A stretch of DNA of 64,000 nucleotides from Clitoria ternatea. Taxonomy: Eukaryota > Streptophyta > Magnoliopsida > Fabales > Fabaceae. The stretch covers positions 163,514,667 through 163,578,666 of the forward strand of contig CM075673.1 in the NCBI GenBank assembly GCA_037962975.1. The letters run 5' to 3'. The notes under the pieces are model-generated. The model did no database searches and was not told the DNA's origin. It was given only the letters and a program-made list of their open reading frames with translations. This document shows positions 25,410 through 36,748 of this stretch, piece after piece (position 1 is the first letter of the stretch; each line of letters opens with the position of its first letter). A program made the position numbers and the translations under genes.

Positions 25410-25670
25410 GAGAAACAAAAAAGAGAGATAGGAAGAGGGGGATTTAAAGGAGGAGTAGTAGTAGTAATGTGGCAAAGTGGGACAATTGGGGTGTAATTGG
25501 AGTGAAGTTCAATTAATTGGGGGGTTTCAATTGGGTTGGATTGGAGTTGAGAAGAGAGTTTGGTGTGAAAAGGGAAATGTAATGTGTTTGGTAAATTAAG
25601 AAAAGCCAGAAAAGGGGAAGAGGGAGGGGGGAAGAGAATAGAGGGGGCTGCAATGGGGTTAAATAGAATC
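25410..25670 (-). promoter_or_regulatory. probable core promoter and 5' leader of the bHLH gene
   Basis: Reading the minus strand, CCTTTAAATCCCCCTC (TATA-like TTTAAAT at 25442-25448) is followed by a pyrimidine-rich CTTCCTATCTCTCTTTTTT, giving a leader of roughly 110-130 bases before the ATG at 25290. A second TATA-like TCTATTTAACC lies at 25658-25666 ahead of a long CT-rich stretch and could start a longer leader. Neither is proven. Confidence 0.35.
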
Positions 25671-25699
25671 CAAAGGAGAAGAGAAACACTATGTTGACC

Positions 25700-26585
25700 A
25701 TTTTTTTACAATAAAGTTATTGGGGGCAGTATTTAGACATGTCAAAATTCAAATGCTTTCCTTAATAAATAAAAGTCAAAAACTTTTATCAACAAATGTA
25801 TTATTTCTATTTATCATATTTTTAGGTTGTAAAAATATTTATGACAAGGGAATAGTATTTAAGGTGAAGGTAAGTAAAGCCGTAGAATTTGCCTAACAGT
25901 GAGGAATTTGAACAGCATTCATAGGATAGGATCAAAATGTATGTAAAAAATGAACCTAATTAATAAAGTCTTGAACTAAAAAGAAAATATATTTATTTCC
26001 CTATGAGAAGACGAGTGACAACTTAATATTAAAAATATAAAAATTATTAAATTATATTTAAACGAAAAAATATTTAATAATATATATGAATTGTGTATAA
26101 GTCAACTCAAGGATTTATATTCAAGTATAAATTAAATCTAAAAAAAATTACTCGTTTGAGTCTAAACATAATATTAAACATATTTTTTTATACAAAATAA
26201 AATTTAATATAAATTTCTTAAATTATTGTGATAAAAATTTTAAATTAATATTTGACAAATAGATATGCTTTCAACTTTAGATACTTTATCAATTAGTAAC
26301 ATAGAAGAAGGTAGTGAGAAGAGTTTAAGTTATTTGAAAGGGTAAGAATTTTGTTTGTGAATAAAATTAAGTTATGTTGTATGAAAAATACATGTAAACA
26401 AAAAAACACTTTAAATACTTAAGTTAGGTATAAATGATAGAATTTAGCAACATAGGTAATTTGTTCAAATGGGACACGTCAAATTCTCTTTTAAGTATGA
26501 TTTTAAATTCAAATCTTATGGGTGAAAATAAATAAATGATGTTTGTGGTTAATGTATATATGATATTAATGTCATTAAATTATTT
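25700..26585. other. AT-rich intergenic DNA
   Basis: Upstream flank of the bHLH gene. No open frame, RNA or repeat is recognised. Confidence 0.5.
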
Positions 26586-26589
26586 GACG

Positions 26590-27000
26590 TTAAATTATTT
26601 GGCGACGGAACAAAGGGACAACTATTTTTCTAGTCTCTCTAAACCACTTTGGCGACGGACCACGCAAGTGATGCTATCTGTTGCCAATTGGCAAATGATT
26701 TTTTTTTTTTTTGCGATGGGCATCATCTGTCACTAATCTAAATTCAAATTTCAAAATTCAAGTTTCCTGATATTTAGCAATGGGTATAGTCTGCCGTTAA
26801 TCAAAATTCAAGTTGCGTGATCCTTTAGCAACGGGAATATCTCGTTGCTAAAACCACACCTACTTTGGCGACAGAAAAGTGGTATCTATCATTAAGTGTG
26901 TCAGATACCTAACATATTTGAAATATTTTTGGCCATAGATATGTACTCTCCGTTGCTAAACGTCATGTTTGATTTGGCAACAATTTAGTGTCCGTAGCCA
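26590..27000 (-). repeat. CACTA-type subterminal repeat block
   Basis: A short motif occurs about nine times in both orientations: TTTGGCGACGGA (near 26597 and 26648), its variants GCGATGGG, TTAGCAATGGG, TTTAGCAACGGG, TTTGGCGACAGA, and the reverse forms CGTTGCTAAA and CCGTTGCTAAAC. Clustered TTRGCRACGGA units are typical of subterminal regions of plant CACTA (En/Spm) transposons, where TNPA-type proteins bind. The terminal CACTA sequence itself was not found. Confidence 0.6.
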
Positions 27001-27299
27001 TTTTTTTTAATTTTCCCACTTATTTCCTGATTATTGAATTTAGTTTTACCTAGTTAAAGTTCAATCATTTGTAGGATTTGAGGCATTTGATATAATAAAT
27101 AAATCTGACAAATAAAGCATAAAAACATGATAATTCGATAAATAAAATAAATGAACATACATAAAATAAAAAATATAATGTAAACAATCAAATTATTCAA
27201 GTAATGTTTAAAATGTAAATAAAGTAAAAAAAACAAACTAATAAATGTCAAATAATGAAATGAATGTAAAAAGAATCTCAAGAGTCATCCTGAGTGTGT

Positions 27300-28260
27300 T
27301 GGGGAGGGTCAAAAATACTCTAATTATCCTACTGAGACTTTAGGGTGGCTAGGGCGGGGGCTGCTGTTGTGTGGAGGTCAAGTGGCAGAGACTATCAAGG
27401 GGGATCATGAGCCGACCAATAAGTGCTAAGAGGATGTCATTGTGATCCGCATAACTAGTCTTCAAGCTCTAAATCTCCTTATTCTTCTCAACCAAGGTAG
27501 TCTTCAACTTGTCGATTACAGTGTCTCGGGAGGCTAACTACTGATTCTGGATGATTTAAACATACTTCAGCATAGAAAAGGAGGTGGATGTCATTGGTCT
27601 GGATGCAAACTGTGAAGCTAACTGCCCTACGCCGAATAGTTATCCCTTCTTGTTGACCCCTGCAACCTCAACAAACAAGGTGTTGTTGGAGGCAACGAAG
27701 CCTTTACCATACGTCTTTTCCGCCCTCCACCTCCACACTATTGGAGGCAGCTCCAACCTTTCGGCACTCGAACTTTTCCTACAAATTAAAGGGTCTAGAA
27801 ATATTAGGAATCCTGAAATTTTATTAATAAAAAAATATAGTAATAATTAAACATTACAATAATCTACCTGACATAGTCACTAACCCAAGCACCTTTCTTC
27901 ATCTTATTTTTCCTCTGCATGAGGTCAAAGGTTGTAGGGGTTCTGTTCAACTTAGTAGCCTTCAATGAAAAACCAAACAAATGTTATTGCAATTAAATTG
28001 GTTTTGTTAAATTGTATAATGACATAACTATAGTTGTGAAAATACCGGTCTCTCTATGTGGCAAACAACAGAAATCGTGCTACCAATGTATAAAGAGGCT
28101 ACATCGACCTATGATGCTCAGTTCCATTTCCCCTACTCACTCTTATCCTTTCTTTGTATTTGTTCCTTGTATTCTTGATGTTATTTAAACATTTCCTAGT
28201 CAATATAGCTTTGTTGTCGTCTTTATGCTCAAGCAACCACTTAAACTAGGTCTACAAAAT
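27300..28260 (-). pseudogene. CACTA second-gene relic (En/Spm TNPA/Ptta-like), broken
   Basis: On the minus strand, exon-like pieces read WLEHKDDNKAILTRKCLNNI (about 28250-28190), TKLNRTPTTFDLMQRKNK (about 27960-27900) and TYGKGFVASNNTLFVEV (about 27710-27650), then DKLKTTLVEKNKEI and a Q/P-rich tail. Order and spacing recall the Transposase_24 (Ptta/En/Spm) family: a charged domain, then a glycine-containing motif, then a coiled coil. Stops and frame changes are frequent. It lies between the TNP2 relic and the subterminal repeats, as expected for a CACTA element. Confidence 0.5.
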
Positions 28261-28453
28261 AACAAAAAAAAGCATTCTAAGTGTTTATTTGTTTTAAAAT
28301 ATGGACAAAGTTTCCTCTGTAAATAGAAAAACCAGAAAAAAATTGCAACCCTACATGTTCTTTTTTATTCTCATAATGCCATCGCATGTCCTTGGTTGTA
28401 GCAAATGAGGAATACAATTATTGTAGTCATGGTATTATCAGAAAATACCACAT

Positions 28454-29265
28454 TCACCTCATAAGTATCTTCTTCACCTCACCTCTCCATTTCACCGTCT
28501 TGTAATGATCTTTTCCACATTTCACATAATTTGTAACACTCTTATCTGTATATTCACCATGAAACAATATATAAACATCAATACAACAATCGATCTTCTC
28601 ACAACCCAACCTTACATATAGACTTCTTTTCTTAGTTAAGATTTGCAGGCATTCGATTGTCACTTGGCAATGCATCACCCATAACTGCATCATGTAATTA
28701 AAACAACCCTTAGACGTGTTATATTTCAACTTCAAGCTCAGTGAAATCAATGATGTCGACAAATCATTGTAGTTCTCACATCCTTCATACAATGGAGCCT
28801 AGGCTGCGGCTAACATATCATAAAAGTGTTTTGTCGTAGGTCGAGTCTTCTTCCATGTTATTTTCATTTTCCACCGCATTTGTTCTTGTGTGTGCTGCCC
28901 GATAGAGAGTTTTGCATGATCCATCATAGGTTGTTCAAATAGATTCAACTCATCTGTATTACCCTTAACACCGTAATACCCACTTGGAGCCACATCAACC
29001 ACTATTAAGGGTGGCCTTGTTTCCCTGTGACAATGCCAACAATAATAATTATCCTTGAAACCCTTCTCATAAAGATGTACCATGACATCACTCGAGTCCT
29101 AAAAATTCCTACAATTGCATTTCTTGCATGGATACCGTAGCTTTAGGGATTGAGTGAAGTAGCAAACAAAATAAATTTGTTAACTCTAGCAACGAACTCC
29201 TTTGTAACACACTTGCTTGGATCTAGTTTATTATCCATCCACCTTTGATAGTCAAGGATATCCAT
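28454..29265 (-). pseudogene. CACTA TNP2-like transposase, N-terminal part, broken
   Basis: Reading the minus strand, MDILDYQRWMDNKLDPSK starts at 29265, a stop follows within that piece, and after a frame change comes YPCKKCNC then VMVHLYEKGFKDNYYCWHCH, the CPCxxC and HLxxxGFxxxYxxWxxH pattern of TNP2 N-termini. Further on FYDMLAAA, then YEGCENYNDLSTSL and LKLKYNTSKGCFNYMMQLW match the conserved FYDLL...PLY.GC..YS.LS..LLLKS.YN.S...F..LL region, and LGCEKIDCC matches LGYEKIDAC. An in-frame TAG at 28799-28801 splits the last two blocks. The catalytic DDE part is absent. Confidence 0.75.
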
Positions 29266-30479
29266 CTACACTATGAATTAAGGGAACTTAAGTTAGTGAA
29301 GGTATATACTAAGCTCAAGCATATAAGACCATAATTAATGTACCTTATGTGTAATGAACCCAGTATATTTATAGAGGTCAAAGGGGTAGACCCATCATGA
29401 TGATGGTCTTAGTACTTTATATTTTTTATAAAGATTATTTTATTTTTAAAAATAATTAATATATAAATTAGATATTATAATTAAAAATTGTAGATCATAT
29501 TTGAATTATCATTTATTTTATTTTAATTAATTATTAATTAATAATTTAAATAGAAACTTAATTTTTTTGGTTTAAAATAAAATTCTCAAATAACTATCCA
29601 AATCTTCTATCACTATAGACCGACCTAGTGGGTTTACTGTAAAAACTTAATTGCTACAACTAATTTCATATATATTTGAAATTATTATAAGAGAATAATT
29701 TATTTAGATAATTTACGTATTATGTATTAATTTAAAATTATTTTTCTGATACATTACAATATAAAATATAATTAGGTAAATTATATATGATCATAACCGA
29801 TTTGTAAAATAATCAATAAAATGTAATCCTTTTTTTTACTAAAAAGTATTTCAATTTAAACTTACACCAAACATGCTCAATCCATTGCATCATGTATATT
29901 AGGGAGATGGATGACAAAAACAAATAAAAAGAGAGATGCATATGATATTTTAACACGATTGAATTATATTTATGTGGTTAAAATATATATTTAATCTCTA
30001 TGTGTCAACATTTTAAAATGACATAAAAAAACATAAAGAACCAAATTTATATCTAAAAAAAATACTAGAACCAAAACATATATGTAAGTCTATAGTTAAA
30101 ATGATATGGTAGAAATTATAATTATATGACCACTTCCTTTGTGCCAAGTATTGTTATGTGTATTCTATTTTATGACATTAGTGTAATGGATGTCATGTTC
30201 TAGTTTGTTATTCAATATAATCTTAAGTAAACCATAGGTTGAACCATGATTAAATTAGTAGAAACAGAGTGAAACCTGATTGATCACTTAATTAGTTTAA
30301 GGTTCAACTAAGTCCGTTCAATTGGTTGTTACAACAATGTTGCTCTTCTGACTATAATATATATGGAATTTCAAGATTATTTTCACAATAGTAATTTTAT
30401 GGGACTGCATAATGTGTGGCCATTTTTAAATTGTCAAATGGGATCTATACCTTTTTGGAATTGGAGAGTTCAAATTACG
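29266..30479. other. AT-rich intergenic DNA
   Basis: No coding signal or transposon end is recognised; the right border of the CACTA relic may lie here. It is very AT-rich between 29410 and 30130. Confidence 0.5.
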
Positions 30480-31540
30480 AATTCAAGGAAGGGTGGAATG
30501 TGAAAACCTTTGGAGACACACTACCAGGAGAAAGTTAGCCTCATGGAAGCATATATTCATCTCAATTGGAGGAAGAGTCATAATGATTAATGTCATCTTA
30601 AATAGTATTCCTTTACATTTCTTTTCACTTTTAAAGGTTCCAAGCTCTGTCAAAGGAGATTTTGAGCATTCAAAAGAGTTTTCTTTGAAGTGGTGTAAAG
30701 GATGGAGGGCTTGGGATTTAATAATGTGCAACGATTTAATTTCAATTTGTTAGGTAATGGGTTTGGCATGTCTTATTTCTCCTAATTCTCTCTAGTCATT
30801 TATTCTTAAAGAAACCTATCATAATTGTTCTAGTTTCTTGAAGTTAAACTTTATTGATGCAAAAATTTATTTTTGGTTTAAGGATTCGTGAAATGTTATA
30901 TTATTAGCAAGTTCATGCTCAAATAACAAAATTAAAAGAGTAGTTAGGGATTGTTCAAATGCTTTTTTGGATGATTGTTGCACTAGTGCTTTGAGATTAA
31001 GGGATGTCTTTCCTAGATATACCTTGTTGCAACCAATAAGTTAAGGATAATAGCTTGATACTGGTTTTAATTAGCTAGAGTTAAGAAGTAAATGATAACA
31101 CTACAACATGATAACAAAGACAAGTTGACCTGATTAGCCAACATCAAGAAGTTACCAAATTAAATTTGCCTACCTTCTTTTTAATAGATATAAATATGGG
31201 ATCTGTGATGAAAATTGATGGTCTCCTAACACTCTTGTAGAAGTCTTATGCTCCTTAAAAGACAAATGTTTTGGCCTAGTAGGTTTTACTAAATGTGATT
31301 CCTACTAAGATAAATCTTATTCACAATTGAGTTGGATTATAAGAATGGATAAATCTTATTCACAATTGAGTTGGATTACGAGAATGGAGTTGATGCTTAT
31401 GTAATGCAGATCCTGATAATGTTTTTCATTTCTTTCTCTTCTGTAGTAATTAATATGGCTCAGGGTATATAGAATTTTATTTTATTGTGGTTGGCTTTCT
31501 CTTCAACATTACTATGGTGTTTGTCACAACTATTACTTGA
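30480..31540 (+). pseudogene. LINE (L1-like) reverse transcriptase C-terminal relic
   Basis: The frame at about 30530-30660 reads KLASWKHIFISIGGRVIMIN, then VILNSIPLHFFSLLKVPSSV, the conserved thumb-side block of plant L1 reverse transcriptases (LS.GGR..LI.SVL.SIP.Y..S...P). KWCKGWRAWDL follows, then, in other frames, ALRLRDVFPRYTLLQ (about 30985-31035) and zinc-binding zf-RVT-like pieces (near 31300-31500) with cysteines in CLCNADPDNVFHFFLFC. Several stops and frameshifts make it non-functional. A 39-bp tandem duplication lies inside (31309-31347 and 31348-31386). Confidence 0.7.
31309..31386 (+). repeat. 39-bp tandem duplication in the LINE relic
   Basis: GATAAATCTTATTCACAATT and the bases after it up to ...AGAATG are repeated head to tail (31309-31347, 31348-31386), with one or two differences. 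The unit is 13 codons long. Confidence 0.85.
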
Positions 31541-34037
31541 TTTGTGTGGTTGTGTATTGGGAGGGGGAAATGGAAAGTAATGATTACGATTTGGATTATG
31601 ATGGTGTGGTCCATTTAGTTAAAAGGAACTCTATTCTATTTAGTGAAGGAAATTTGGATATTGAAGACCTAGTTGAAATGACGAAGTTACTACAAGAATT
31701 CAACTCTTCAATGTTGTTTAAAAGCCGAACTAACTAACTGAATTGGACACTAATGGTGTTGCTAACGCAGGATTAACATCAAATATCAGGCTAACACTAT
31801 ATAGATGGAAGAAACATTGGCGTGAGTCTTTAGTAGTTAGGGTTAACTACATGAATGAAGCTACTACCAAATAATTAAAAATGTGTACGTCGCATAGTTA
31901 CTAATTTATTATGAATAGATCAAGATTGATCAAGTCCTAATATAAAATTAAGTTGAGAAGATAAAATTTAATTGTTAATCAAACTCAATGTCAACCGAAA
32001 ACATTAAATTGAACAAGAAATCAAAAGGGACTTAAAAGAGTTACATCACAAGTGTACCTCTTAATATCATAAGGTTAGAGGCAAAGTTAAGAGGCTTAAG
32101 AGTTTAGGTAGATACGTTTAAGTCTCGTATACTCAATTCGGAAGTCAACTCATAGACTCATAAAAGTTTACCTCATGTTAAAATAATATTAAAATAATAA
32201 AAATATATATGGCTAACTTAAAATAATAGAAAATCATAGTACTTAATAGAAGTTTAAATACCAAAATACAATGGCCCAAAATTCCAAATGAGAGTATAAG
32301 CTACTACGCACAATGGAGGTGTGAGCAGATAAAGTCAACAACAACATGAGTAGAAAATACGGGTAGAGATGAGATCCAACAAAGGGAAGAACAACAAAAC
32401 AAACTAGAAATAAAGTAGCAACCTATCATGTGGTTGCAAAAGAGGATAAGGCACACAAATTAGGATTTGGACACAAAACATAATTATTTCTAAGACTTTA
32501 AAGAAAATTCAGTTGCAGCCTATAGATTCATGGACTTAGCATAGGTTCACGAGTCTAGTTGAGTCTATACAAGTCTAGACGAGTATGAATAGTCATGAGT
32601 TTATCACAAATTAACCATTTTCCTTAGGTGGATTTATAAAACTCATATAAGTTTACAAGTTGACTCGTGAGTTTGACATCAATAGTTAAAAGAATTATCT
32701 ACACATTACCATAAAATCAATCATATAAATGAATCCTAAACAAAATATAAAAAAATTCTAATTTGAGAAGTAAGAAAATTCTTGTCACTGTATTCACCTT
32801 GGGCAGCACTCCACCTTAGATAAAACTCTCCTTCCTACTACCTTTTTGGGAGTCACTATATACGAACTGATATGGAGATAGTTGAATATGATTTGGAATG
32901 AAATGCACGTATGTTAAAACTTATTCTTCTATAAGACAAGGTTTGAGCATAAGCCATGTTTGGTGGAACATTATATAATACAAACTTATACTTTTAATTT
33001 GGATAAATTAATTAAACACTCGTACATATACGTAACTCAACATAACAAAATTACTTCAATTTTGAATGATATATTAGACATTAAAGTAAAATAGTAGGTA
33101 AACATTAATCGACCATTGATAAAATTTAATGGTTATAAAAATTGATTAATTAAAATAAAAATGTACCAAAATTTATACCATGTCATTAAAATATTATCCA
33201 CCAATGAATATATACAAAATTTACTTTAATATCAACTATTTTCTTGTAAAGAACATTTATATATTAACCACATGTATTGTCCCTGACAAGCAATGACGTC
33301 CAATATTAACAACATATATCATCCACCGTAGGTAATAATGTCCAAGTTAAAAATACCAACGTCATAATTAGATAAATTATGTAAGTGTGAGTTTTTTTTC
33401 ATCTACAAAATTTGAATTAAACCTTATTAAAAAAAATCAAACATGTAACATTTAAATCAATTACATGTTAGTATCCAAATTTTATATTACAAGAAGGGAG
33501 CTAGTGGCAAAAGAAAAAAATAATAATATAATTGATATAATATAAAGAGATAGATAACAAAATCACAATATAATAATTTTTTGTAAATATATTGTGTAAA
33601 ACATATCTATTTTTTAAAAAACTTAAAAGTAATACTCACGTTTTTGCTGTCTATGATGTTAAGTGAAGAATCAAGCAAATATCAATTAAGTCTCTGATCA
33701 AAACGTTTGTAAAATTTGAACCAATATTTGTGAAAATAGACTAATATTACTGGAAAGATTGAAGATACTAATTTATGATTCAAAAGTTACAATTAAAAAT
33801 AATTAAATACATACATTTAATATTAAATTATATATTTATAAAAAGAAATATAAAATTATAAAAAAAATGAGTTAAGAAATAATTCAACATAAAATTAAGG
33901 ATCATATATTATGCATTTTATAAGATAAAAAATTAATGACAAATGATTAAATAATAGTTCGCATAAGAATGGTTAATATATGTGACGATGCGAGGATAAA
34001 TTTTAATATTTAGAACTTATAGTCAAAATTAAAAGTT
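31541..34037. other. AT-rich intergenic DNA
   Basis: No gene is seen. Two patches rich in GAGTC/GACTC (32100-32170 and 32520-32680, with ACTCGTGAGTTTGAC) look like ends of a hAT-type repeat, but I could not pair them into inverted repeats with a target duplication. The rest is AT-rich and stop-dense. Confidence 0.45.
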
Positions 34038-34052
34038 TACATTGTAATGCCT

Positions 34053-34163
34053 CGACCGTTTTTTAGAAAGTCACCCATCCCAAAATTTCTTCAAGTTAAA
34101 CACTCTTAACCTTAAAGTCCTTAAGTGATAGACTACCGAAAAGACAAATGCATTTGTTGGTAT
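34053..34163 (-). ncRNA. 5S rRNA-like segment at the end of the old LTR
   Basis: The minus strand starts ATACCAACAAATGCATT (plant 5S: ATACCAGCACTAATGCACC) and later has GTTAAGAGTGTTTAAC and GGGATGGGTGAC. In plant 5S rRNA the box A/box C pair is GTTAAGCGTGCTTGGG and AGGATGGGTGACC. The distance from GTTAAG to the end of GGTGAC is 41 bases in both. After box C, GGTCGAGGCATTACA parallels the 5S end CCTCGTGTTGCA and coincides with the LTR terminus. An insertion of about 10 bases lies in the 5' half. It is not a functional 5S gene. It could be a 5S-derived part of this LTR family or a Cassandra-type TRIM remnant. Confidence 0.6.
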
Positions 34164-34278
34164 AAGTAGTACAAATTATTTTCTTTAAGCTATCCTTGAC
34201 TATATAGTCTCATACCTATACAGTCTTTGGATCCCTCACATTACGGTATATATTCGGTTCATTCATGTGTCCCTCCCA

Positions 34279-34462
34279 CTATAAGCTTGCCAGGAGCTGC
34301 TCCTTATCTGTGCCTATGCACCGACAATCACTCTCTGCTCTCAACAGTGTCTGGGATGTCACATTCCCCGTTGGAAGTCTGTCAGGAGCCGCTCCTTGTC
34401 CGTGCACATGTACCGACGATCACTCCCCACCCTCAACAGCGTCGAGATGTCACATGATTAAG
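34279..34462. repeat. two tandem 92-bp units
   Basis: GCCAGGAGCTGCTCCTTATC (from 34289) and GTCAGGAGCCGCTCCTTGTC (from 34381) start corresponding blocks that both continue through ACCGACRATCACTC, CTCAACAGYGTC and GATGTCACAT. The period is 92 bp. The pair lies next to the 5S-like segment inside the old LTR. Confidence 0.75.
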
Positions 34463-34832
34463 ATATATAATACTTCCCCTACCTGAAATAGATGATGATT
34501 ACGTAAAAATGTCACACTAATTAATAAAAATACAGGAAATTTTTTTCAAAATTTTCACATCCGTCCTAGGATGTCCCCACATGACTCTACAGGTCCCTAC
34601 TAACATATACTAAGCTTGAGAGTTTAAAAATTGCTTAAAGAAATTTTTTCAGCACACCGATTCCCTACGCATTGCTCAATAATTTACGTTAAATCGGAGC
34701 TACCCAACTTCAATCGAGATAAATCCAATTGGTACACCTTCGCTCAAGTTCTCACTTAAGCAAGAATTCGACAGAAATAGTACTTGTGAGGCTTGCTGAA
34801 GCGAAAATTTAGCAGAAACCACTCATTGGACA

Positions 34833-34936
34833 CTCGCTTGAGTGAGATTATCCTTGCTTGAGCGAGATTTGTCTAGAAAACACCCCCAAAATCATACATA
34901 GGCTCGCTCAAGCGAAAATTGGTTCGCTTGAGCGAA
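34833..34936. repeat. four copies of a near-palindrome TCGCTTGAGCGA
   Basis: The copies are at 34833-34846, 34853-34865, 34903-34915 and 34923-34936, with a weaker one near 34740. Each is TCGCTTGAGCGA or its complement with at most two changes. I recall similar motifs in legume Ty3/gypsy LTRs. Their role is unknown. Confidence 0.7.
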
Positions 34937-35629
34937 AATATCAGCACTTAAACCTCAAAATCAACTTCCGGCCTACCTATTTTACCCGTTTCAACTCTGA
35001 TTGCTATAAAACTTCATGGGCACTATGTTTTTCCCATTCTGGAGGTGTTGATGTAGTCCGTTTGCCAAAATTCCTATGTATAGCTCAAATATGTGCAGAA
35101 ATGCAATTTGACCGTTTCAAGACTTTAACATGCAACATAAACTTCAATTCTCAATGGAATTGGTCCGTTCCAATTCACACAAGTTCTAAATCATAAATAT
35201 GAGCTATTGGAACCATCTAAAGGTATCTGAACCTCACGAAATGCATTTTGGCCTTTCATGTTCCTAATTATGCATGATTTCACTAAAATAACATCATATT
35301 TACCATTCCTAATGGCATTAACCCAATTCCATCAAACTCAATACTTCAAATGCAATGCAATGGTTATAGTTCCCTGCCCATCATGTTCATTCAACTATAA
35401 TATGCATTATCGATAGTTCCTAGGCATAATATTCATCAATATCATCATATTAGAACTATCTATGGTTCACCAATCCTAAGCATCATCACATACCATCATT
35501 ATCATTATAGTTCAACTGATCATCATATTCCAAACTATATATATATACACCCTATACCATTATACAAAATATATGAGTATCTAAAACGAGCGGCCAAGGC
35601 TTAGACACAAAAGCTATACATGGATCATA

Positions 35630-35647
35630 CACACACACACACACACA
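35630..35647. repeat. (AC)n microsatellite
   Basis: About nine AC dinucleotides inside the old LTR. Confidence 0.85.
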
Positions 35648-35895
35648 AATGAATCCATCTTAGGATTCAACCATCACAAGCTTCATAAGCTATCAATAAT
35701 CATCCTCGCGATATGGGTTCACTGCAAAAATAATAGGTGTAGGGGTGAGCATATATATATATTAGATGACAAATATGAAATCGAATTCAACATTCCTCAC
35801 ATATGCAATCAATCCAATTCATCACATCACCATTGCCATTTAATTCAATATCACGAATACATTCATATTATCATATGATATCATACAATCATAAT

Positions 35896-36698
35896 TGATC
35901 CGGTCTGGATACCGGCCCCCATTCTTGTGACGTCAGAGTGACCTCATATGAGGAAAACCGGTGTCCTGGTTCAACATTACCACACCGGATATCCGATGTC
36001 TGGCCGTCCGTCCTCATCACACGACTACCCCACTTACTTACTCTATAACGGTTCTTTGTTCATTTTCACAGGACATTTATATAACTATTGGCTTTTCAGT
36101 CACAGCGAGATAAGAGCCCCTAATAACTTATCAGCGAAGACACTGTATGTAGCAAAATATGTCACGTCAATGGCCTCAGAAAGCAAGTGGATGTGTCAGC
36201 AGATTATGCGGAAAAGGTGATTATCCTCCCTTCTTCCTAGAGGATCGTACTCTGATAATTGACCTACCCCCCTGACACATTCTGAGAGTTGAGCCATCCT
36301 GATTGACATAATATACACGCTATCAGAGCTAAGGGACCCACCTGTATCCAACGACTCATTTTCTCACGTACAACTATAAGTAGCATATTTCAATACACAT
36401 GCATGGTATCGTTGTTCTATCTCACATTTTACTGTTACTTCGCTTGAGCATTCACTGAGTTCTTACACTCTTCTAACTTGAGCGTCGGAGAATCTTCGCA
36501 GGTGGCACCACCTTTCGCCCCCCTACAACGTGAAACGTTGGTGTGAAGGATCTCCAGGACAACAAGACCGGCCTCTCCCACTGAGAGACCGGATTAATAC
36601 ATCGGATATACACTGTTCCGGTGTACAAACCCTAAAAACACCTATACTCTTGTGGCTGGTCCCACACCGGATCCTAGACCCCAGTCCAGACCAGTTCA
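35896..36698 (+). repeat. 5' LTR of the Tat element
   Basis: It runs from TGATCCGGTCTGGATACC to CCAGACCAGTTCA. A TATA-like CTATAAGTAGC lies at 36374-36384, so transcription should start around 36405-36415. The R-U5 part holds ACTTGAGCGTCGGAG (36476-36490) and GCAGGTGGCACCACC. Confidence 0.93.
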
Positions 36699-36718
36699 TT
36701 GGCACACCCAGTGGGACT
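36699..36718 (+). promoter_or_regulatory. primer-binding site of the Tat element
   Basis: TTGGCACACCCAGTGGGACT follows the 5' LTR directly. The TGG start is complementary to a tRNA 3' CCA end. Similar TGGCRC...CNGTGGGAC sites occur in Tat-type elements; the exact tRNA was not determined. Confidence 0.7.
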
Positions 36719-36748
36719 CGTTAGAGTTATTCCCATTTTCGCAGAAGT

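Noticed and set aside
32100..32690. hAT-type element with GAGTC/GACTC-rich ends
   Set aside because: The patches resemble such ends, but I could not pair inverted repeats or find an 8-bp duplication.
34053..34163. A functional 5S rRNA gene
   Set aside because: Many changes in box A and the intermediate element, and an insertion in the 5' half. Kept only as 5S-like.
34043..34172. Confirmed Cassandra TRIM insertion
   Set aside because: No separate LTR ends, target duplication or second LTR could be defined, so I list it as an alternative only.
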